DNA from: Deltaproteobacteria bacterium
Lineage (GTDB): Bacteria > Myxococcota_A > UBA9042 > PHBI01 > JACKFB01
DNA length: 64,000 bases
Direction: 5' to 3'
NCBI GenBank assembly: GCA_020632695.1
Contig: JACKFB010000002.1
Span: 124,001 to 188,000 of the forward strand
Of this stretch, positions 7,690 through 16,288 are shown piece by piece. Positions within the stretch are counted from its first letter, which is position 1. Every line of letters begins with the position of its first letter. A program made the translations under genes and the position numbers. Below the pieces are notes generated by a model. That model did not search any database. It saw nothing but the letters and a program-made list of their open reading frames with translations, and was not told the origin of the DNA.

Positions 7690-9777
7690 TCAGTACAGGA
7701 CGACCGGGTCGATGTTGACGCGGTTGGCGTAGTCCAAGGCCGTGGACGCGTCGCCTTCGACGACGTCGAACGCCCAGTACGCGGTGTCGTCCTCGGGCAG
7801 GGTCTGGTCGACGAAGTCCACGTGGGGGTCGGTGCCGCTGACCCGGACGCCCATGTGGCCCGCGCGCACGTGCTTGACCACGTAGCGCCCGTCTCCCAGG
7901 CCGATGAGGCCGTTGGCCAGGGGCAGCCACACCTCGCCGACCTCCAGGTCGAAGCCGCTCAGCGGGTACTCACGCACCTCGTCCTCGATGAGGCCGGGGC
8001 TGTACCGCAGGACGTCGTCGGTGCGCGGGAACTCCACGCGTACCGTGCGGGCGTCGCAGCCCTCGCACAGCGTGGCTTCGGGGTCTGCCACGCCGACGGA
8101 GAGCTCCATCCGCTTGACGGTCGGGGAGACCTCGAGCCAGCGCACCGTGGTCTCGCGTCCGTCGGCGCGCACGGTGACGTCGAGGGGCGCGGTGGTCTCG
8201 GAGTAGGGCTCCGGCTGCGGCAGGTCGGCCAGGGGCATCACCTGGCCGGTGCGCAGGTCCACCGAGGCGTGCGGCGTGCCCAGGAGCGCGAGCAGCTCGG
8301 CCCGCATGGCCTCGGTGTCCGCCATCAGCTTGTCGTTGAGGCGCATGCACCAGAGCACCTCGCCGCGCCACGGGTTCACGCCGGTGGCGTCGCTCACCTC
8401 GGCGTGGAAGAGCTCGTCCCAGGCGGCGGCCATCCGCGGCTCCAGGCCGCTCACGTCCGCGCCCTTGGCGCGCGCGGCGTCCAGCAGACGCTGGGTCGCG
8501 GCGACGTGCATGCGCGCCCGCGCGTTGCCCGAGCGCACGCGCAGGTCCTCCTCGGCGTCGTGCCAGACCAGGCTCGCGCCCCCCAGCCAGCGGTGGATCG
8601 AGCTGGTCGTACTGGTGGGCTGCCAGGTCCCGTCGAGCAGCGGCGGCGCCGGCTTCTGCTCGACGCCCATCAGGTCGAGGTGCCGCACGTAGTCGCTGAT
8701 CGAGGTCAGCAGGTAGCCGTCGGCCTCGCGCGCGGCGAGCTGGGCCTCCAGACCGGCCACCCGCTCGGGGTCCGTCTCCGCCAGCGCCGCCAGATACGGA
8801 TTCACCGCTTCGGGCACCGCGCGCAGCTCGCCGTCGTCGAAGAAGTCCCAGGCCACCTCGACGCCGCTGGTCGGGTCGACCTCGCCGGGCGCGACGATGA
8901 GGGCGCCGCCCTCGCTGGCGTACCAGGGCCACCGCGGCGCGTCGCTGTACTGATAGCGGAAGAGGTTCTTGGGGAAGACGCCGATGTCGTAGCCCTCCTC
9001 CACCAGCATGCGCTGCCGTCCTTCCCCGGCCTGACCTTCCTGGTTGAAGACCACCCCCGAGAGCGGCAGGCAGTGGTCCTCGAAGACCTCCCGCACCCTC
9101 GCCAGCGACCGGGCCTGGTCCTCGCGGGGGAATGCCAGGAAGAGCTGCGCGGCGTAGTGGAAGCTGATCAGCTCGACCTGGCCGCCCCAGGCGAGCTCCC
9201 GCAGCAGATCCAGCACGTCGGGGTGGCGCGCCGCCATGACCTCGATCATGTAGGCCTGGAGCTCGATGTCGACCTTCCACGAGGGGTGGCGCTCGTACAC
9301 GCCGAGGATCGGCGCGAAGGTCTGGGTGATGATCCAGTCCTCGACCCGGTCGTTGTCCCAGCCTTCGAAGTCGGACCAGCCGGCGAAGAGGATGGGCTTG
9401 CCGTCCTCTTCGATCGCCTCGAGGCCGCCGATCACGTACTCGATGTTGAAGTGGTACAGCGAGAGGGCGAACTTCGTCTGGGACGGGTCCACCGGCGCCG
9501 CGGCGGGGAGCGAGCGCTCGCAGGTCGGCCCGGAGGTGTCGGTGTCCGGGGCGGCGTCCGAGGCCGCGTCCGAGGCCGAGTCCGAGTCCGAGACCGCGTC
9601 CGAGGCCGCGTCCGAGGCCGCGTCCGAGACCGAGTCCGGGGCCGCATCCGAGATCGCGTCCGGGGCCGCGTCCGAGGTGTCGGACTTGCCGTCGCAGGCG
9701 GAGGACAGGGCCGCCGCGGCGATGGCGAGGGAGACGAGGAGTCGGGAGGGGGAGCTGGAGCGTGGGGCGACTTTCAT
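7690..9777 (-). CDS. Lipoprotein with glycoside hydrolase GH38/GH57-like barrel
   Basis: Secreted lipoprotein of 695 residues. A lipobox (SSAC, Cys28, next residue Asp) is followed by a tract of about 50 residues of repeated DAASDAASD and DAAPD. The catalytic-like region starts near 100 (KFALSLYHFNIEYV). It includes DIELQAYMIEVMAARHPDVL and VELISFHYAAQLFLAF, an arrangement like the seven-stranded barrel of alpha-mannosidase/amylopullulanase families. Trp-rich and HAEVSDATG segments lie later, and a beta-rich C-terminal third follows. Homology is judged from pattern only and catalytic residues were not assigned. It would act outside the inner membrane on glycans. The gene stands alone between convergent and divergent neighbours. 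Confidence 0.6.
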   Translation of the reverse strand: MKVAPRSSSPSRLLVSLAIAAAALSSACDGKSDTSDAAPDAISDAAPDSVSDAASDAASDAVSDSDSASDAASDAAPDTDTSGPTCERSLPAAAPVDPSQTKFALSLYHFNIEYVIGGLEAIEEDGKPILFAGWSDFEGWDNDRVEDWIITQTFAPILGVYERHPSWKVDIELQAYMIEVMAARHPDVLDLLRELAWGGQVELISFHYAAQLFLAFPREDQARSLARVREVFEDHCLPLSGVVFNQEGQAGEGRQRMLVEEGYDIGVFPKNLFRYQYSDAPRWPWYASEGGALIVAPGEVDPTSGVEVAWDFFDDGELRAVPEAVNPYLAALAETDPERVAGLEAQLAAREADGYLLTSISDYVRHLDLMGVEQKPAPPLLDGTWQPTSTTSSIHRWLGGASLVWHDAEEDLRVRSGNARARMHVAATQRLLDAARAKGADVSGLEPRMAAAWDELFHAEVSDATGVNPWRGEVLWCMRLNDKLMADTEAMRAELLALLGTPHASVDLRTGQVMPLADLPQPEPYSETTAPLDVTVRADGRETTVRWLEVSPTVKRMELSVGVADPEATLCEGCDARTVRVEFPRTDDVLRYSPGLIEDEVREYPLSGFDLEVGEVWLPLANGLIGLGDGRYVVKHVRAGHMGVRVSGTDPHVDFVDQTLPEDDTAYWAFDVVEGDASTALDYANRVNIDPVVLY
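9540..9690. repeat. In-gene low-complexity repeat (Asp-Ala-Ser linker)
   Basis: Repeats based on GCGTCCGAGGCC encode the DAASD-type linker immediately after the lipobox of the gene at 7690-9777. Variants alternate GAGACC, GAGTCC and GGGGCC. As in the tract at 411-729, the periodicity keeps the reading frame. Confidence 0.7.
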
Positions 9778-9939
9778 GGCCCGGGATGATGCACGCTGCG
9801 ACGGCTCGGGGAAACACCGATGCGCGGGGTGCGCGCGCCGGCGGGGGAGGGTCCGCCGGCGCGCGCGGGAGGGGCGGTGTCGCTGCGTCCGAGCTACAGG
9901 CCGGCTCGTCGGCGTCGCGCCACCGCCCGGGTCAGGTGC

Positions 9940-11013
9940 TCAGGCGCGCGCGTCGACGGTGCGACGCCGGCCCGCGATCGCCAGCATCAGCAGGGCGAGG
10001 AGCGCGAGGGCGGGGAGGGTGGGCGCGGCGCTCCCGGCGCAGGACGGGCCGGTGCCGCCGCTGCCGGTGGCGGAGTTCGCGCCCGAGTTGGTCTTGCCGT
10101 CGCCGCCGGGATCCGGCGAGCGGGGCGCGCCCGTCGAGTCGTTCTCACCCTGCGCGCGCCCGTCCAGACCGCCGAGACCCAGATAGAGATCGTAGCCGGG
10201 CGGATAGCAGATGCCCTTGGACGGTGCCGCCGCCTCCGCGTCCGAGGCGGGCACGTCGCAGCTCGACTCGCCGCCGGGCATCGCCACGCAGGTCGGCGGC
10301 GGCGACGCCGTGTCGCCGTGCTCGCAGCTCCACTCGGCCGGGCACTCGGCCGCCGTGTCGCACTCGCGCTCCTGGGGCTGGCACATCAGCTCGCCGCTCG
10401 GGCCGCAGTCGCAGGCGGAGTCATCGGGGCGCTCCTCCGGCGGCGCCGGCGCGCCCGAGCCACCCTCGGCCGGGTCTCGGGGCACCGCGGGCGCGGCGTC
10501 GGCCGAGCCGGCGTCCGCGGGAGTCGGGGGCGAGGTCTCCACGCCGCCGCAGGTGCAGCTCTCGACCGCCACGCAGTCGAAACCCGCGCCGCAGTCGGAG
10601 GCCGCCTCGCAGGGCGCCGCCCACTTCGGCGCGCACGCGCTGCGGGTGACGGGCTCGCACTGCTCCGGCTCGGGTGCGGGCGCCTGCTCGCAGGGCACGT
10701 CCGGCGCGCACGCCGGGGTGGTGGTCAGCGCGTCGCAGGACTCGGTCCAGCTCACGCACACCAGACCGTCGCCGCAGTCGGCGTCGGACTGGCACGGGCC
10801 AGGGACGCACTCGTGGTAGTCGACGGTCTCGCACGGGGTGCACGGGCCCTCCGAGGGGCAGGCGCAGCCGCTGCCGCCGGTGATCTCGCAGGTGTAGCCC
10901 TGGGGACACTCCGCGTCGGTGAGGCACTCGCCCTCGTCCGCCGCGAAGGCGGACGTCGAGAGCCCGAGGGCTCCGAGCGAGAGCACGAGCATGGACAGTG
11001 GGGAGCGGGACAT
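9940..11013 (-). CDS. Secreted Cys-rich protein with MYXO-CTERM-like tail
   Basis: A 357-residue exported protein of unknown role. A Sec signal ends near AFA-A. The body holds repeated modules of the form C-x3-D/E-C-x2-G/A-x2-C (TDAECPQGYTC, SDADCGDGLVC, ASDCGAGFDC, TAAECPAEWSC), separated by Pro/Glu/Asp linkers. The C-terminus has GPSCAGSAAP, a hydrophobic helix of about 18 residues and GRRR. This is the pattern of MYXO-CTERM surface-anchoring signals, processed in myxobacteria near the Cys. The ATG at 11013 follows GGAGG; a longer frame to 11220 lacks the signal at its start. The Cys modules are shared with the products at 1-1151 and 23112-27215. Confidence 0.75.
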   Translation of the reverse strand: MSRSPLSMLVLSLGALGLSTSAFAADEGECLTDAECPQGYTCEITGGSGCACPSEGPCTPCETVDYHECVPGPCQSDADCGDGLVCVSWTESCDALTTTPACAPDVPCEQAPAPEPEQCEPVTRSACAPKWAAPCEAASDCGAGFDCVAVESCTCGGVETSPPTPADAGSADAAPAVPRDPAEGGSGAPAPPEERPDDSACDCGPSGELMCQPQERECDTAAECPAEWSCEHGDTASPPPTCVAMPGGESSCDVPASDAEAAAPSKGICYPPGYDLYLGLGGLDGRAQGENDSTGAPRSPDPGGDGKTNSGANSATGSGGTGPSCAGSAAPTLPALALLALLMLAIAGRRRTVDARA

Positions 11014-11362
11014 CGAGGTCCTCCAGGAGACGAGGTGGTGGGGGCGCGCGCGCCGGTCTGGGAGCGTCCGAGCGCGCATCCGGTGGGGTTCGGCCGTGGG
11101 CTGAAGGTGCACGACCTGTGCCACGATACCAGAGCTCGCGGCTGAGCCCACGATCCCAGCTCCATCCGGTCGTCGATCGGCCGCCGAACGACGGCCCCAG
11201 TGTAGAGGAAGACAACACATGTGGATGCGATGGCGAGGCTGGCGGCCGCGATGCGCGCCACGCCTCCCGGCGCTTGTCTCCCTCGGAGCACCCGACTAGC
11301 CTTCGGCGAGCCCGCGGGCGTGGCCCCGCCGTCGGCCCGATCCGTCTTCTCAGGAGCCCTCG
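11014..11362. other. Divergent intergenic region
   Basis: About 350 bases separate two divergently transcribed genes. No credible small gene is seen. AGGAGC precedes the ATG at 11363 and GGAGG precedes the start at 11013. One weak sigma-70-like promoter candidate on the plus strand is listed separately. A less GC-rich patch lies around 11195-11225. Confidence 0.5.
11274..11302 (+). promoter_or_regulatory. Weak sigma-70-like promoter candidate
   Basis: TTGTCT at 11274-11279 and TAGCCT at 11297-11302 are separated by 17 bases, about 60 bases before the M48 protease start. Matches to the consensus are four and three of six, so this is only a candidate. Confidence 0.25.
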
Positions 11363-12271
11363 ATGACTTCCCTGCGCCTCGCGCTTCGATCCACCTCCGC
11401 CGCCGCCGTCGCGACCCTCGCGATGCTCGGCGCCGTCTCCTGCGACAACGGCGGCCTCGGCGGCTTCCTCATCTCCGACGCGGAGGAGGTGGACATCGGA
11501 GCGTCGGTCGACCAGGACATCGAGCAGACCTACCCGATCGCCACCGACGACGACCCCGTCACCGTGTGGGCGCGCGAGCTGGTCGGCGGGCTGGTCGACG
11601 CGTCGGCCCGCTTCCGCGATCCCTCCCTCATCGGCGGCTACAAGGTCGAGGTCATCAACGACGACAGCCTGGTCAACGCGTTCGCGGCGCCCGGCGGGTT
11701 CGTCTACATCTCGACCGGGCTCATCCTGGAGGCCGCGAACTGCGGCGAGATCGCCGGCGTGCTCGGCCACGAGCTGGCGCATGTCACCCAGCGCCACGGC
11801 GTCAAGGAGATGGGCAAGCAGCTCGTCGCCCAGGGAGTCATCGACATCTTCATCGGCAACGAGCTGGCGAAGGAGGTGAGCGTGCTCGCCTACTCGCTGG
11901 TCGTGCAGTCGAAGTTCAGCCGGACCGACGAGGCCGAGGCGGACGAGGTGGGCACCCAGATCGCCCACGACGCCGGCTACAACCCGTACGGTCTGGTGGT
12001 GTTCTTCAACCGCATCCTCGCGCTGGAGGAGGCCAGCGGCACCACGACGATCCAGTTCCTCTCGAGCCATCCGGCCACCGAGGATCGCATCGCCGCCACC
12101 ACCAAGCTCATCGACAAGCTCTACGGCGACACGGTCGATCCCGAGGACCCGGCGGGCTACCAGTGCCAGGGGACGACCATGGATCTGGCGGCCATCCAGG
12201 CGCACATCGCGGCCGGCCAGGTCGCCGTGCGCGCGGGCACGGGCCAGGGCGAACCGCCGTCGGCCCCGTAG
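11363..12271 (+). CDS. M48-family zinc metalloprotease lipoprotein
   Basis: Predicted envelope protease of 302 residues. The lipobox is AVSC (Cys27) with Asp at +2. The zinc site HELAH is at 136-140. The downstream FSRTDEAEADEVG motif supplies the third ligand (E190) and conserved Asp, as in BepA, LoiP and YcaL-type M48 peptidases. A GG-F-V-Y-I-S-T-G strand precedes the zinc helix, also family-typical. These enzymes trim or degrade misfolded outer-membrane proteins, which is a plausible role here. No TPR domain is present. It is followed after 8 bases by an outer-membrane barrel candidate, so the two may be co-transcribed. Confidence 0.9.
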   Translation: MTSLRLALRSTSAAAVATLAMLGAVSCDNGGLGGFLISDAEEVDIGASVDQDIEQTYPIATDDDPVTVWARELVGGLVDASARFRDPSLIGGYKVEVINDDSLVNAFAAPGGFVYISTGLILEAANCGEIAGVLGHELAHVTQRHGVKEMGKQLVAQGVIDIFIGNELAKEVSVLAYSLVVQSKFSRTDEAEADEVGTQIAHDAGYNPYGLVVFFNRILALEEASGTTTIQFLSSHPATEDRIAATTKLIDKLYGDTVDPEDPAGYQCQGTTMDLAAIQAHIAAGQVAVRAGTGQGEPPSAP

Positions 12272-12279
12272 GAAGCGCC

Positions 12280-12927
12280 GTGCGCCCGACGCTGGCCTCG
12301 CTGAGGGTCCTCGCCGCTGTCGCCCTGGTCGGCGTCGCGGCGACGGGTGAGCGCGCGCGCGCCGAGGCGGGCGAGACGCCGAAGCGCATCGTCGGTGTGA
12401 ACGCCGGGCTGCTGATGGGAGGCACCGGGCGCTTCAAGACCGTCGACGCCTTCGGTGACTGCGGGCCGCTCTGCGGCGACGGCGGCCCGGTCTCGTACAC
12501 CGAGCGGGCGCGAGCGCTGGTCGGGCTGCAGACGATGTTCCGCGTGGGCCCTCGCTTCCAGCTCGGCTACGTGGTCGGGGTGGCGACGGCGTGGCAGCTC
12601 CGGCTCGGCGGGGGCGAGCGGGTGGACCTCGGCGCGCGCTTCGACATCGGTATCGCCGCCGAGTACGTGCGGCCGCTGGGCAGGACCGCGCTCGTGTTGG
12701 GACCGCAGATCGGCGTCGGCTTCGCCGGGCGGGGCGGCGTGACCGGGCTCGGCCTCCAGCTCCAGGTCAACGCGGGCTTCCAGACCTCGCTGGGCGCGCT
12801 GGTGGTCAGGACCACCGTAGGCTACCAGCTCGACGTGCTGCTCTTTGCCGACGCCGACTCGTCGACCACGCTCTCGGAGATCGGCGGCCGCGCGCTCTTC
12901 GTCGTCGGCTTCTTCTTCGGCTCCTGA
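12280..12927 (+). CDS. Putative outer-membrane beta-barrel protein
   Basis: A 215-residue exported protein not assigned to a named family. The GTG at 12280 is chosen because a signal peptide (ALVGVAATGERARAEA) starts at once; the frame further upstream lies over the protease gene. The mature part alternates hydrophobic and polar residues in short Gly-rich strands (FQLGYVVGVATAWQLRLG, LVLGPQIGVGFAG) and ends in ALFVVGFFFGS. That is typical of small outer-membrane barrels, although Phe is not the last residue. A barrel of about eight strands is inferred. Adjacency to an M48 protease fits an outer-membrane location. Confidence 0.62.
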   Translation: MRPTLASLRVLAAVALVGVAATGERARAEAGETPKRIVGVNAGLLMGGTGRFKTVDAFGDCGPLCGDGGPVSYTERARALVGLQTMFRVGPRFQLGYVVGVATAWQLRLGGGERVDLGARFDIGIAAEYVRPLGRTALVLGPQIGVGFAGRGGVTGLGLQLQVNAGFQTSLGALVVRTTVGYQLDVLLFADADSSTTLSEIGGRALFVVGFFFGS

Positions 12928-12996
12928 CCCGCGCCGCCTTGCTGGCTCGGGCCGCCCGTATCAGGATGGCCGGGCCCTTCGACCCGGGAGCCCATC

Positions 12997-13431
12997 ATGC
13001 GTCACCGCCTCCACCTCCGCCTGCTCGTCGCCTTCGGCGCCACCTTTGCCCTCGGCGCCTGCGCCAAGGCCCCCGCGGCCCCGAAGAGCGCGGGCAGCGT
13101 CAGCTTCGCCACCCTGAAGGACGGCGACACGGTCAAGAGCCCGCTCGAGGTGTGCATCGACGCCCAGGGCCTGGTCGTGGAGCCCGCCGGCGAGGTGAAG
13201 CCGGGCCACGGCCATCACCACATCCTGGTGGACGTGCCGCTGCCCGGGCTCGACGCGCCCATCGGCAAGGACGAGCAGCACATCCACATGGGGGACGGGT
13301 CGCGCTGTCACACCTTGGAGCTGTCGCCCGGAGAGCACACCCTGCGGCTGCTCTTCGCCGACGGCATGCACGTGCCCTACGACCCGCCCATCACCGCCCA
13401 GGTGGTGGTGAAGGTCGCCGCCGGCGAGTGA
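12997..13431 (+). CDS. DUF4399-domain lipoprotein
   Basis: A 144-residue lipoprotein (LGAC, Cys21). The mature part matches DUF4399: a VKSPLEVCIDAQGL strand, PAGEVKPGHGHHHILVD, then HIHMGDGSRCHTLELSPGEHTLRLLFADGMHVPYDPP. The His cluster (GHGHHH, HIH, MH) is the defining feature and suggests metal binding, but the biochemical role of the family is not established. The ATG at 12997 follows GGGAG. The gene stands alone and converges with the hydrolase gene ending at 13454. Confidence 0.85.
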   Translation: MRHRLHLRLLVAFGATFALGACAKAPAAPKSAGSVSFATLKDGDTVKSPLEVCIDAQGLVVEPAGEVKPGHGHHHILVDVPLPGLDAPIGKDEQHIHMGDGSRCHTLELSPGEHTLRLLFADGMHVPYDPPITAQVVVKVAAGE

Positions 13432-13453
13432 TCGCGCGGCGACGGCGCGCTGC

Positions 13454-15442
13454 TCAGAGCGGCGGCGTGCCGAAGGAGACGTAGGGGTCGATGATCGACG
13501 GGATCTCTCCGTCGAGCCAGCCCTTCATGAAGGTGTAGGCCTGGAAGTTGGCCTCGATGCAGAAGGGCACCGTGTTGTGCGAGGCCGGCTGCGGCTGCTG
13601 GCCGGCGCTGAGCGTGACGCGGTCGTACTGGAAGAGCCCCGCCGTGGTGCGACCGGCGACGTTCCCCGCCAGCGGTGAGGCAGCGTGCGGGATCAGCTCG
13701 GGGTCCAGCCAGACCTGACCCACCACCGGGAGGGACAGCGCCCGGGCCAGCGCGTTGTTCATGCTGTTGGGGACGATCTCGTCGCCCACGGCCATCGTGA
13801 AGAGCAGCTCGGGCGGGGTGGCGGAGGCGTCCAGCAGGCGTTCGCGGAGCACGTGCGGCGCGAAGGTGGCGGGATCGCCCGGGTCCATCAGCGTCTGCAC
13901 CGCCGGGAGCAGACGGGCGACGTCGTCGGGCGAGTCGACCAGGCTCTCCACGATCGTGAGGAAGATGCCGAACTGCTGGGAGTCCGTGATCATCTGGACC
14001 AGGCGGCCGCCGGCCACCGACAGGACGGCGGCGCCGATGCCGTCGTCCGTGGCGAGGAGCTGCGGCCCCATGATGCCGCCCAGGCTGACGCCGAAGTAGG
14101 CCACCTTGCCGAGGTCGAGGTCCGGGGTGCCGTCGCCGTCGATGTCGGTGTGGGTCTGGAGCAGGCGCAGGACCTGCAGCTTGTCGAAGGCGGCCTGGCG
14201 GAAGTTGGTGTGCAGCAGGAGCCCATCGAAAGACGGGCCGCTGATGTCGACCCCGAGCAGCTGGAAGATGACCAGCGGGTCGTTGCCCGGCGGCGTGGTG
14301 GGGTGGGCGCCGTGATAGGGAGCGTCGATGGAGACCACCGCGACGCCCAGCGACAGCAAGGCCTGGGCCGCGTAGCCGCCCTGGTTCCGGTCCCCGCCCA
14401 GACCGTGGCCGAAGAGGACGACGGGCAAGGGGCCGTCGACGCCGGCCGGCAGGTAGATGTTGATGGGGACGGTCCAGGTGGCCGCCGGCTCGGTGGTGTT
14501 GTGGCGGGGGTCGCTGCGGTAGTCGAAGCCGGTGAAGCTGCCGGTGCAGATGCGGATCGGCTGCGAGCTGCTGCAGGCGGGCTGCTGCTTCCACTCCACC
14601 GAGCGGGTGCGGATGTCCGCGGCGACCGCGAGGGGCAGGTCCAGCGCGGCCTGGGTGGTGAAGACGGTGGCGGCGCTGACCTGGTCGGGGAAGAGCCCGG
14701 CCTTGCGGGTGAGCTCCTCGTAGCGCGGGAGCAGGCGCGCCAGGTCGGGTTCGGTGGCGCTGCCGTCGAGCAGGCTGCGCATCACGGGGGAGGGGGCCAC
14801 GCAATCGGCGCCGTCGGGGACGTAGTCGGTGGTCAGCACCACGGCGTGGCGTGTCGCGGGCCGGAGCGGGACCAGCGGCCACAGGATGAGGGTGTGGCCT
14901 TCGTCGGTCAGCTCGGACTCGAAGGGGACGCGGATCGCCGTCTCTCCGCCCAGGTCGTAGAGCGCCAGGGGTCCGCCGTCGGCGGTGGCGGGGCCGGAGG
15001 GGAACGCGCCGGGCGGCGCGCTGAAGCGCAGGTAGATCCCGGCGTTGATGCCCCAGCCGTCGAGGGCGGAGAGGTCGCGGTAGATGGCCGCCACGGCGGT
15101 GTCGAGATCGCCGGTCCAGGGGGCCGTGGTCTCGTCGACGGTGACGCGCAGGCCCGTCGGGGTCGCCGCGTCGGTGGTGAAGTAGTCGTCGGGGAAGGCA
15201 TCGAAGCGGGTGCGAGCCGCGGGGTCGTAGACCTGGTGGAGGGAGCTCTCGCACCAGGCGGGCAGGTGGGGCGGCACCTCGGGGCCGGCGTCGCCGGAGG
15301 TGGCGTCGCTCCCGTCGGCCGCGTCAGGGGTCGCGGTCGATCCGTCGGGCGGCGGTGAGGAGCTCCCGCCATCGCAGGCCAACAGGATTCCGGCGCTCAG
15401 GGCTGCGAGGGCGAGGGGGACGGCAGCGGTGGGAAGGCGCAT
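13454..15442 (-). CDS. Lipoprotein alpha/beta hydrolase with calcium-type loop
   Basis: Predicted secreted esterase, lipase or peptidase of 662 residues. The lipobox is LLAC (Cys23, then Asp), followed by an Asp/Ser/Pro-rich linker. An N-terminal beta-rich domain (about 60-290) ends in ILWPLVPLRPATRHAVVLT. The hydrolase core has an oxyanion GHG at 345-347 and the nucleophile elbow GVSLGG with S453. Just before the elbow, TDIDGDGTPDLDLGK (about 432-446) is an Asp-rich loop of EF-hand or thrombospondin-3 type. The large protein at 59495-63004 has the same order of elements, so they are paralogues. The ATG at 15442 follows AGGAGG. The substrate is unknown. Confidence 0.82.
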   Translation of the reverse strand: MRLPTAAVPLALAALSAGILLACDGGSSSPPPDGSTATPDAADGSDATSGDAGPEVPPHLPAWCESSLHQVYDPAARTRFDAFPDDYFTTDAATPTGLRVTVDETTAPWTGDLDTAVAAIYRDLSALDGWGINAGIYLRFSAPPGAFPSGPATADGGPLALYDLGGETAIRVPFESELTDEGHTLILWPLVPLRPATRHAVVLTTDYVPDGADCVAPSPVMRSLLDGSATEPDLARLLPRYEELTRKAGLFPDQVSAATVFTTQAALDLPLAVAADIRTRSVEWKQQPACSSSQPIRICTGSFTGFDYRSDPRHNTTEPAATWTVPINIYLPAGVDGPLPVVLFGHGLGGDRNQGGYAAQALLSLGVAVVSIDAPYHGAHPTTPPGNDPLVIFQLLGVDISGPSFDGLLLHTNFRQAAFDKLQVLRLLQTHTDIDGDGTPDLDLGKVAYFGVSLGGIMGPQLLATDDGIGAAVLSVAGGRLVQMITDSQQFGIFLTIVESLVDSPDDVARLLPAVQTLMDPGDPATFAPHVLRERLLDASATPPELLFTMAVGDEIVPNSMNNALARALSLPVVGQVWLDPELIPHAASPLAGNVAGRTTAGLFQYDRVTLSAGQQPQPASHNTVPFCIEANFQAYTFMKGWLDGEIPSIIDPYVSFGTPPL

Positions 15443-15526
15443 CGTCGGGCCTCCTGGGCGGGGAGACACCGGTCTACCGCAGCGCGCGAGGTGGCCGCAA
15501 CGCGAGGTGGAGAGGCCGGGACCCGG

Positions 15527-16168
15527 TCAGCGCCCGACGACGCGCAGCTCGATGGGCAGGGTGCCCTGGGGGCCGTGGACCCAGCAGAGCAGGCGCGCGC
15601 CGACCGGGGTCGTCAGGGGCTCCGGGCCGGTGATGCCGCCACGGCAGGTGATGTCGAGCTTCTCGCGTCCCTCGCCCGAGAGCGTCGCGTCGAGGCGCGG
15701 CGGGTCGGAGTCGAGGATGACCACCACCGGCGGCGCGCCGGCGCCACCGACGAGGCGCAGCCGGTGCACGCCGGGCGTCAGGGGCGCGGTCCGCTGCGGG
15801 GTCAGCCCCTCGACGCCGGATCCGCTGACGAAGAGCGGTCCCTCGTCCGGGGTGGCGATCTCCACGACCGGTCCCGGCCGCGGCGCCTCCTCGGGAGCCG
15901 CGGGCTCATCATTGGCGGTCGGCGGGGCGGCGACGGCACCCGGATCATCGAGCGAGGGCCCCCCATCGGCGGCGGCCGCCACCAGGGCATCGGCGAGCGC
16001 GTCGGCGCCGGCGCCCCCCGCGCTGGCGTCGCGGTGCCCGCTCGACTGCGCCGTCTCCCGCGGGCTGCCGCCCGGCTCGTCGGCGCCCTGCTCCAGGGTG
16101 AACATCACCGCCAGCAACGCCGCGGCCAGCGAACACACCAGCACCACGCCTCTCGTGCGCGCGCTCAT
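15527..16168 (-). CDS. Single-pass membrane-anchored protein, unknown
   Basis: A 213-residue protein with one N-terminal hydrophobic segment (about 9-26) that may be a signal anchor. A disordered Ala/Gly/Pro/Glu-rich stretch (about 30-115) follows. A compact C-terminal domain with beta-strand pattern (about 118-213) has two Cys that could pair. It is not recognised as a known family. It lies between two hydrolase genes on the same strand with gaps of 84 and 120 bases, so co-transcription is possible but not clear. Confidence 0.62.
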   Translation of the reverse strand: MSARTRGVVLVCSLAAALLAVMFTLEQGADEPGGSPRETAQSSGHRDASAGGAGADALADALVAAAADGGPSLDDPGAVAAPPTANDEPAAPEEAPRPGPVVEIATPDEGPLFVSGSGVEGLTPQRTAPLTPGVHRLRLVGGAGAPPVVVILDSDPPRLDATLSGEGREKLDITCRGGITGPEPLTTPVGARLLCWVHGPQGTLPIELRVVGR

Positions 16169-16288
16169 GCCCGCGTCTCCCTGTCTGCCGAAGCTGCCGT
16201 CACAGGCGCATCCCCCGTCGCCGCCTCGAGGTGTAGCAGCCAGCGCCACCGCTGGCCACCGGTCGAGCGACCGTCCCGCCGCGGCCCC

